NCBI RefSeq assembly: GCF_006716785.1 | Contig: NZ_VFPQ01000001.1 | Location: forward strand, 4,340,001-4,404,000 | Length of the DNA stretch: 64,000 nt | Direction: 5' to 3' | Source: Thermopolyspora flexuosa | GTDB lineage: Bacteria; Actinomycetota; Actinomycetes; Streptosporangiales; Streptosporangiaceae | In this document: positions 58,029 to 64,000 of the stretch, piece after piece | How the letters are laid out: each line of letters starts with the position of its first letter | How positions within the stretch are numbered: position 1 is the first letter of the stretch | Position numbers and translations under genes: made by a program | The notes under the pieces: generated by a model | The model's database searches: none | Seen by the model: the letters and a program-made list of their open reading frames with translations, nothing else | Told to the model about the DNA's origin: nothing

Positions 58029-59084
58029 TCACGGACGTGACGCCGGGCGCCTCGCCCCGGTCACGGCCGCGCCCCCGTCCAGCCAGCCCTGCCGTACCGC
58101 CTCGACGCCCGCCTGGAAGCGGGACCGCACGCCCAGCTCGGCCATCGCCTCGGCGAACCTGCTGCGCACGGTACGCACGCAGACGCCCAGATGGCGGGCG
58201 ATCACCTCGTCCGGCAGCCCCTGGGCGGCGAGCCGCAGGACCGTGACCACCCCCTCCCTGCCGCTCGGCGGGGACATCGGCGCGGCGCGGGTCCACAGCT
58301 CCTCGAAGAGGGCGCGCAGCACGGCCACCATGAGCGGCGAGCGGACCAGCCGGAAGTGGTAGGCGCAGTCGGGCAGGTTGCCGCCCCACCGCACCGGCAG
58401 CCAGGACGTCTCGTCGCCCATCACCGCGTACCAGCCGGGCGGCCGGTCGAGGAACCGCACCCGCGCGCCCGCCTCGGCCAGCCGGGCGAACAGCTCCCGT
58501 GCCCCGGGGACGGCCGGCGCGCCCACCGGCATGATCACCCGCGAGGAGACGAGCCCCTCGCGCTGGGTCAGCACCCACTCGTCGCCGTAGGCGCACGCCA
58601 GGTCCCGTACCGTGCGCCGATCCGGGACCACGGCGATGAGCTCCGGCGACGACGTCTCCCCGGCGGCGGCGGCCATGGTGGCGCGGAGCGCCTCGGGTCC
58701 GCTGTGGGTCTCGATCGTCAACCGGCCGGAACGAAGGTCCTGGCCGGCGTCGTAGTCCTGGGCGAGCGTCCGGACCGAGCTGAGCAGTTCCTCGATCTGC
58801 CGGGTCTCCTGGGCGATCTTCTCGAGCCGCCGCGCGATCAGCGGGCTCAGCGCGGCGGCCGGATGCCGGGCGAGGTAGCGGCCGTCGTGGGAGTCGACGA
58901 CGCCGAGCCTCGTCAGGGCCTGCAGGTCCGGCTCGACCCGTTCCTCGGGCTGGTCCACGGCCGCGGCCACCTCCGGCGACCGGGCGAGCCGCAGGCGCAA
59001 CAGGGCGGTGTAGACGGCGGCCTGGGAGGTGTTCAGACCAAAAGGCCGCAGCTGCTCCTCCACCGGCGGGGTGTCCTGGCGCAT
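58029..59084 (-). CDS. TrmB-like/LuxR hybrid transcriptional regulator
   Basis: 351 residues. N-terminal winged helix (FGLNTSQAAVYTALLRLRLARSPEVAAAVD) of TrmB type, a central sensor domain, and a C-terminal LuxR HTH (GLPDEVIARHLGVCVRTVRSRFAEAMAEL). Such hybrids are abundant in actinomycetes and often sit by specialised-metabolism or development genes. Start ATG 59084 is favoured, with GGAG 6 nt upstream; ATG 59096 also possible. In Streptomyces the equivalent slot near groEL holds whiD and bldM. Confidence 0.85.
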   Translation of the reverse strand: MRQDTPPVEEQLRPFGLNTSQAAVYTALLRLRLARSPEVAAAVDQPEERVEPDLQALTRLGVVDSHDGRYLARHPAAALSPLIARRLEKIAQETRQIEELLSSVRTLAQDYDAGQDLRSGRLTIETHSGPEALRATMAAAAGETSSPELIAVVPDRRTVRDLACAYGDEWVLTQREGLVSSRVIMPVGAPAVPGARELFARLAEAGARVRFLDRPPGWYAVMGDETSWLPVRWGGNLPDCAYHFRLVRSPLMVAVLRALFEELWTRAAPMSPPSGREGVVTVLRLAAQGLPDEVIARHLGVCVRTVRSRFAEAMAELGVRSRFQAGVEAVRQGWLDGGAAVTGARRPASRP

Positions 59085-59181
59085 CACCGACTCCATGTGT
59101 CACAGAGAGTGTCGAGATGGTAACTCGGCATCCCCTGTTTGTCCGCCGGTCCGCGCCTTTGTGCTCGATCGGATACAGCTT

Positions 59182-59195
59182 GCTGCACTTGCAGC
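59182..59195. promoter_or_regulatory. Inverted repeat upstream of TrmB/LuxR gene
   Basis: GCTGCA-CT-TGCAGC is a perfect inverted repeat about 100 bp before the regulator start. The surrounding 59097-59421 holds no supported gene. Confidence 0.3.
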
Positions 59196-59421
59196 TTCTC
59201 ACGTTGCGCCCGGCCTGCGCACGATGGAGCATTACGGTACGTGTCCCCGGCCGTACGGTAAGCGGTCATTTGAGCGCGGAGGGGGTCTTATGACCGCCGA
59301 GCCCGTACGGCCGCCGGCACCAGGGGGCCGGGCGGGTCGTCCGCCCGGCCCTCCGTGCGTCCGGGCCCGGCCGCGAAGAGGGCGGCCGCCGGGCGCGCCG
59401 CCGGACCGGGCACCGGGAACG

Positions 59422-59460
59422 CGTACGGCTCGCACCCCGCGGCGGGATGCGAGCCGTACG
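59422..59460 (-). terminator. groEL terminator
   Basis: A perfect 13-bp stem (59422-59434 with 59448-59460) with an internal GC loop, 25 bp after the groEL stop. Confidence 0.75.
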
Positions 59461-59484
59461 TCAACGCATGCGCGGCCGGGCCGA

Positions 59485-61134
<1,650 letters not shown>

Positions 61135-61359
61135 TCACGTCGCGAACCCGGGCGCGGGAACCGGGGCGGTCCGGTGACCGCGTGAACACCGTGAGCCACC
61201 TGAGCAGAACAGCATCGCGGCGCTGATGGAACGGCGCTGATCGAACGCCGCCACGGCAGGTCTCGAACGCACTGTCGCCGGCATCCGCGGCGTTTTCCGA
61301 CTCCGCGGCGCGGACCCGGCCCCGGTTCACCTGGGCGCCGAGGTGATCGAGCGCATCAG

Positions 61360-61385
61360 AGCCCCGGGCACCGGCCCGGGGCTCG
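61360..61385 (-). promoter_or_regulatory. Hairpin between groES and groEL
   Basis: GAGCCCCGGGC (61360-61370) and GCCCGGGGCTC (61375-61385) with a 4-nt loop in the unusually long (307 nt) groES-groEL gap. It has no T-run: an attenuator or mRNA processing site is plausible. Confidence 0.5.
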
Positions 61386-61414
61386 ACACGTCATGGGGGT
61401 AAGGCCCGGCGGGC

Positions 61415-61726
61415 TTACTTCTCGATGATGGCGAGCACGTCCCGGGCGGAGAGGACCAGGTACTCCTCGCCGCCGTACTTGACCTCGGTGCCGCCGTACT
61501 TGCTGTACAGGACGATGTCGCCCTCCTTGACGTCGAGCGGGATCCGCTTCTCGCCGTCCTCGTCCCAGTTGCCGGGGCCCACCGCGAGCACCTTGCCCTC
61601 CTGGGGCTTCTCCTTGGCCGTGTCAGGAATGACCAGCCCGGAGGCGGTCGTCTGCTCGGCCTCGAGCGGCTGGACCACGATGCGGTCACCGAGCGGCTTA
61701 ACCGGAACCTTGGTGGCGGTCGTCAC
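61415..61726 (-). CDS. groES: Co-chaperonin GroES
   Basis: 103 residues. GroES fold with the mobile loop ([21 protein letters not shown]) and the [18 protein letters not shown] motif. It caps GroEL. GTG 61726 is preceded by GGGGAGG. The CIRCE operator and a TTGACT-17-TACTGT promoter lie just upstream, so the operon is HrcA-controlled and heat-inducible. Confidence 0.97.
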   Translation of the reverse strand: MTTATKVPVKPLGDRIVVQPLEAEQTTASGLVIPDTAKEKPQEGKVLAVGPGNWDEDGEKRIPLDVKEGDIVLYSKYGGTEVKYGGEEYLVLSARDVLAIIEK

Positions 61727-61816
61727 GATCGGACCTCCCCTTCAGAATTCGTTGCTCAGCTGAAGAGGCGACCAGCGGCCTGCCGTCGCGGGTGTCAGAC
61801 CTGCCTCGTCGCGTGG

Positions 61817-61843
61817 TTGGCACTCTCAGGCCGAGAGTGCCAA
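61817..61843. promoter_or_regulatory. CIRCE operator (HrcA site)
   Basis: TTGGCACTC-N9-GAGTGCCAA, a perfect 9-bp inverted repeat matching CIRCE (TTAGCACTC-N9-GAGTGCTAA) with one symmetrical substitution. It covers the transcription start of groES. Confidence 0.95.
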
Positions 61844-61848
61844 CAGGA

Positions 61849-61877
61849 ACAGTATGCAAGCCGGTCAGCACAGTCAA
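61849..61877 (-). promoter_or_regulatory. groES promoter
   Basis: Minus-strand TTGACT (61872-61877), 17 nt, TACTGT (61849-61854), directly upstream of CIRCE. Confidence 0.8.
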
Positions 61878-61960
61878 CCGAACCCGCCACGCAGGTCAGT
61901 GCTCGTGTACCCGCACCGTCCCTGCCGGCCTGCCCGGGCCGCGACGCCTCCCCGGTAATC

Positions 61961-62002
61961 AAAACGGCAAGAGGGCGGACCGGTGTCGCCGCCCTCTTGC
62001 CG
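61961..62002 (-). terminator. Strong intrinsic terminator
   Basis: A perfect 14-bp stem (61965-61978 with 61989-62002) followed on the minus strand by TTTT. Ends transcripts of the secreted-peptide gene before groES. Confidence 0.85.
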
Positions 62003-62084
62003 GCCGATTCCCGTCGGCCGCGGCCCCCTCGATCGAAGGTCCGATCGACCGGCCGCGTCCTGTGGACGTCGGCGTGAAGAGCGT

Positions 62085-62110
62085 GGGGGCGGCCGTCGCG
62101 GGCCGCCCCC
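62085..62110 (-). terminator. Hairpin after secreted-peptide gene 1
   Basis: A perfect 10-bp stem (62085-62094 with 62101-62110). First of two stacked terminators before groES. Confidence 0.6.
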
Positions 62111-62136
62111 GGTGGTACGTCTTACGCCCTCGTACC

Positions 62137-62451
62137 TCAGCGCCGGCCGCGGAACCGGTAGCCCGGCTTGGCGTCGGTCTCGTGCGAGTCCGTGTGCTGG
62201 TTGTTGTTGATCTGGTGGGTGACGTGGCAGTCCACGTTCACGTTGCGGTGGCTGAGGAGGTCGGAGAGACCGAGGCTGCCGATGAGGACGCCGAGGGCGC
62301 TCTCCGACCGGTTGCTGGTGTTGCCGGTGTCGACGATCACACAGTCGACGTTCTTGGCGAGGTCCTTGGGCTCATTGGCGTGGGCCGGGCTCGCCAGTCC
62401 CATGCCTGCGGCGGCGGCGACCGCGGTGAATGCCGCGAACTTCTTCAGCAT
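62137..62451 (-). CDS. Small secreted two-Cys peptide 1
   Basis: 104 residues. Signal peptide MLKKFAAFTAVAAAAGMGL to AHAN; the mature part has two Cys 45-50 apart, TGNTSNRSESALG, a hydrophobic GVLIGSLGLSDLLS, and RNVNVDC then QINNN. It is paralogous to the gene at 62902. The two-Cys, hydrophobic-centre design recalls chaplins, but the chaplin consensus is absent; a surface or aerial-hypha role is an inference. The leader is almost identical to that of the paralogue. Confidence 0.75.
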   Translation of the reverse strand: MLKKFAAFTAVAAAAGMGLASPAHANEPKDLAKNVDCVIVDTGNTSNRSESALGVLIGSLGLSDLLSHRNVNVDCHVTHQINNNQHTDSHETDAKPGYRFRGRR

Positions 62452-62474
62452 CGAAACTCCCGATCGATTTCGGT

Positions 62475-62488
62475 TGATCCTCGGATCA
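62475..62488 (-). promoter_or_regulatory. Conserved leader element, copy 1
   Basis: TGATCC-GA-GGATCA on the minus strand, 24 nt before the start codon. The surrounding about 38 nt is nearly identical to the leader of the paralogue at 63174. Confidence 0.5.
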
Positions 62489-62526
62489 GCCCGGCCGTCA
62501 TTTTCGTCCGGTCGAGCCGACAACAA

Positions 62527-62555
62527 TTAGAGCGAGGATCGCACGAAATAGCAAG
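62527..62555 (-). promoter_or_regulatory. Promoter of secreted-peptide gene 1
   Basis: Minus-strand TTGCTA (62550-62555), 17 nt, TCTAAT (62527-62532). Confidence 0.5.
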
Positions 62556-62649
62556 CACGACAAGTAAGTTCCGGTTAAAGCAATCGGGCGTCCGCGACCA
62601 GCATTTGCCAGGAAACCGGCCACAACACCCGATTTGCGCCAGAAAAAGA

Positions 62650-62669
62650 GGGCGGTAGGTGTACCGCCC
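62650..62669. terminator. Bidirectional intrinsic terminator
   Basis: GGGCGGTA (62650-62657) pairs with TACCGCCC (62662-62669), with CTTTT on one side and AAAAAG on the other, giving T-runs in both directions. Confidence 0.7.
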
Positions 62670-62846
62670 ACTTTTCCTGGGTTTCGGGACACCGTTCCGG
62701 TGCCCGCCGGGAAAACATCCTCCGCCGGCCGGGTGAACCGTTCTCCGGCCCACCGTGGCCCGCGGTCCACGGGCACGATCGGCGACCGCGCCCCGCCCGG
62801 GGCTCGGAAGCCCGCGGAGCCGGGCACCGGGTACGGCCTCCCGGCA

Positions 62847-62875
62847 AGGGGACGACGCGCGAGACGTCGTCCCCT
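62847..62875 (-). terminator. Terminator of secreted-peptide gene 2
   Basis: A perfect 11-bp stem (62847-62857 with 62865-62875), 27 bp after the stop. Confidence 0.65.
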
Positions 62876-62901
62876 CGTCACGGTCGACCTGTCAAACCCG
62901 C

Positions 62902-63174
62902 TCAGCGGCCGGTCTTGTGCGAGTCGACGTGGTGGTTGTTGTTGATCTGCTTGTCGACATCGCAGTTGACGTCGACGTTGCGGTTGCTGAGGAGGTCGTA
63001 GAGACCGAGCGCACCGAGAATGCCGAGGCCGTTCGCCGTGTGGTGGTGCGTGTTGCCGGTGTTGGTGAGCACACAGGCGACGTCGGCGGGACCGTTGGCG
63101 TACGCCGGAGTGGCGAGCCCGAGGCCGGCGGCCGCGGCGACCGTGGCGCTAGCCACTACAAGCTTCTTAAGCAT
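62902..63174 (-). CDS. Small secreted two-Cys peptide 2
   Basis: 90 residues. Signal peptide MLKKLVVASATVAAAAGL to AYAN, then ACVLTNTGNT, hydrophobic GLGILGALGLYDLLS, RNVDVNC, QINNN and a His-rich end. Same family as the gene at 62137. ATG 63174 has GGAG upstream (GGAGATCTAA). The His content (including HHH and NNNHH) might bind metal. Its codons near the start (CTT, GTA, AGC) are less GC-biased than neighbours. Confidence 0.75.
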   Translation of the reverse strand: MLKKLVVASATVAAAAGLGLATPAYANGPADVACVLTNTGNTHHHTANGLGILGALGLYDLLSNRNVDVNCDVDKQINNNHHVDSHKTGR

Positions 63175-63199
63175 TTAGATCTCCTGATCGATCTTGGAT

Positions 63200-63213
63200 T
63201 GATCCTCAGATCA
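63200..63213 (-). promoter_or_regulatory. Conserved leader element, copy 2
   Basis: TGATCTGAGGATCA on the minus strand, at nearly the same distance from the start as copy 1; the inverted repeat is 5 bp here. Confidence 0.5.
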
Positions 63214-63248
63214 GCTCTGCCCTCTTTCCTGGCGGCGAGCCGTCAATA

Positions 63249-63278
63249 AGTAGACCGAGCAAGCAGTCCACGGAACAA
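63249..63278 (-). promoter_or_regulatory. Possible promoter of secreted-peptide gene 2
   Basis: Minus-strand TTGTTC (63273-63278), 18 nt, TCTACT (63249-63254). The rest of the gap to 63748 shows no gene. Confidence 0.35.
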
Positions 63279-63748
63279 GGCCCGCCGGGTAAGAGCCTGA
63301 CAAAAGGGCTCTGCGCGAATCGCCAGCAAAGAACGAGCCGCTTTCCCGAAATTTCGAGTTTGCGGCAGAAAATCCCGCAAACGCGACAGACCTGACGATC
63401 CAGTGATTTTTCCTGGCTCGTCGGTTTGTTTCCTCCGCGCCTCGCGCCGAATGGCCCGCCGTCGTGCACCACATGGCCGTGGCCGGGCGCGGCGGGCGCA
63501 TGGGCGCGGCGACGCGGCTCGAAGCGGCCGGGACGCGTCCGGCCGCCCGGCCACACGGACCCGGCGAACCGGACGCTGACACAGGCCACCCGAGCGCCGC
63601 TCATCCCGCCGGGAGGCCGGGCGAGACGAGCGTCCTCAGGACGCGTCCGCGGACCACGTGCCCCACGCGTTCCGCGCAGGCCGCGAACGGGACCGCCCTT
63701 CCCCGGCGCGCTCCCGCCTGCCGCGGCGGACACGCCCTCGCCGACGCG

Positions 63749-64000
63749 CTACGCGGCGCTGCTCACCGAGGCGTCGCTCGCCGACGCGTCGGCGCCGCTC
63801 TCCGCCGGCTGCGCGTTCGTCGCCCCCGCTGCGCTCTCCGCGGCGGCGTCCTCCTTGGCCTCCTCGGCCTTGGCCGGCTCGGCCGCGTCCCCGGTGGTCT
63901 CCGCCTTCGCCGGCTCAGCCGCCGGGGCGGCATCGGTCGTGACCGGCTCGGCGTCCGCCGCGGTGGTCTCGGCCTTGGCCGGCTCCGCCGTCTCCTTCGC
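63749..64000 (-). CDS. 3' end of Ala/Glu/Pro/Lys-rich protein (partial)
   Basis: An open frame enters from the window edge and ends at TAG 63749-63751 (83 residues visible). The sequence is low complexity with repeated AEPAKAE units and TT-A/D-A spacers, ending in Ser/Asp/Ala. Such tails are found on ribosome-associated, wall or nucleoid proteins. The function must come from the missing N-terminal part. The third-position GC bias supports coding. Confidence 0.6.
   Translation of the reverse strand, partial: AKETAEPAKAETTAADAEPVTTDAAPAAEPAKAETTGDAAEPAKAEEAKEDAAAESAAGATNAQPAESGADASASDASVSSAA

Noticed and set aside
62137-63174. Chaplins
   Set aside because: Small, secreted and two-Cys, but the chaplin consensus (NVCGNTV-type) is missing; a rodlin match is also not visible.

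Overview
The window is about 72% G+C, with dense short-spaced genes, frequent GTG starts and many ATGA/GTGA overlaps. It encodes RpoB, GroES/GroEL1 with a His-rich tail, GuaB/GuaB3, a SigD/ShbA-type sigma factor and a DUF5319 protein in an actinobacterial arrangement. This points to a high-GC actinomycete, most likely order Streptosporangiales (Thermobispora/Nonomuraea/Microbispora type). That assignment is inferred from gene content and was not checked by database search. I saw no tRNA, rRNA, CRISPR array or insertion sequence.

Layout. 0-11.4 kb: a secreted LolA/LppX-like protein, PcrA helicase, a PIG-L deacetylase, a secreted protein with three cysteine-framed repeats, a CPBP intramembrane protease, a zinc-protease lipoprotein, and a LiaRS-like two-component pair divergent from a PspC/toast-rack membrane protein. 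11.4-15.4 kb: a coxSLM molybdenum-hydroxylase operon whose large subunit has the form II motif AYRGAGR. 15.5-16.9 kb: a YciO/Sua5-family protein and a FrnE-like DsbA oxidoreductase. 17.3-21.06 kb: a monocistronic rpoB with no rpoC and an altered rifampicin pocket, including Asn at E. coli position 526. It resembles the second, RpoB(R)-type beta subunit described in Nonomuraea.

21.5-30.8 kb is the most interesting accessory block. An IclR regulator is divergent from an operon encoding a lignostilbene-dioxygenase/isoeugenol-monooxygenase-like carotenoid oxygenase, an NTF2/SnoaL-like protein, a LigW-like 5-carboxyvanillate decarboxylase and a complete Liv-type ABC importer. I read this as a candidate uptake and cleavage pathway for lignin-derived aromatic dimers in an actinomycete. 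A CoxG-like protein follows, about 16 kb from coxSLM.

31.8-47.7 kb holds surface-polymer genes: a GT2-TagF-like fusion, a GT4 glycosyltransferase, two tandem sulfotransferases behind a CDP-alcohol phosphatidyltransferase, a Stealth sugar-phosphate transferase, two secreted polysaccharide deacetylases and an acyltransferase-3. A fused indolepyruvate ferredoxin oxidoreductase sits among them. 47.7-55.1 kb: guaA, glpD, nagA, guaB3 and guaB. 56.4-61.9 kb: the sigma factor, DUF5319, a small secreted peptide, a TrmB/LuxR regulator, groEL and groES, the last under a clear CIRCE operator. 62-63.2 kb: two paralogous small secreted peptides with near-identical leaders. The window ends inside an Ala/Glu/Pro/Lys-rich protein on the minus strand.
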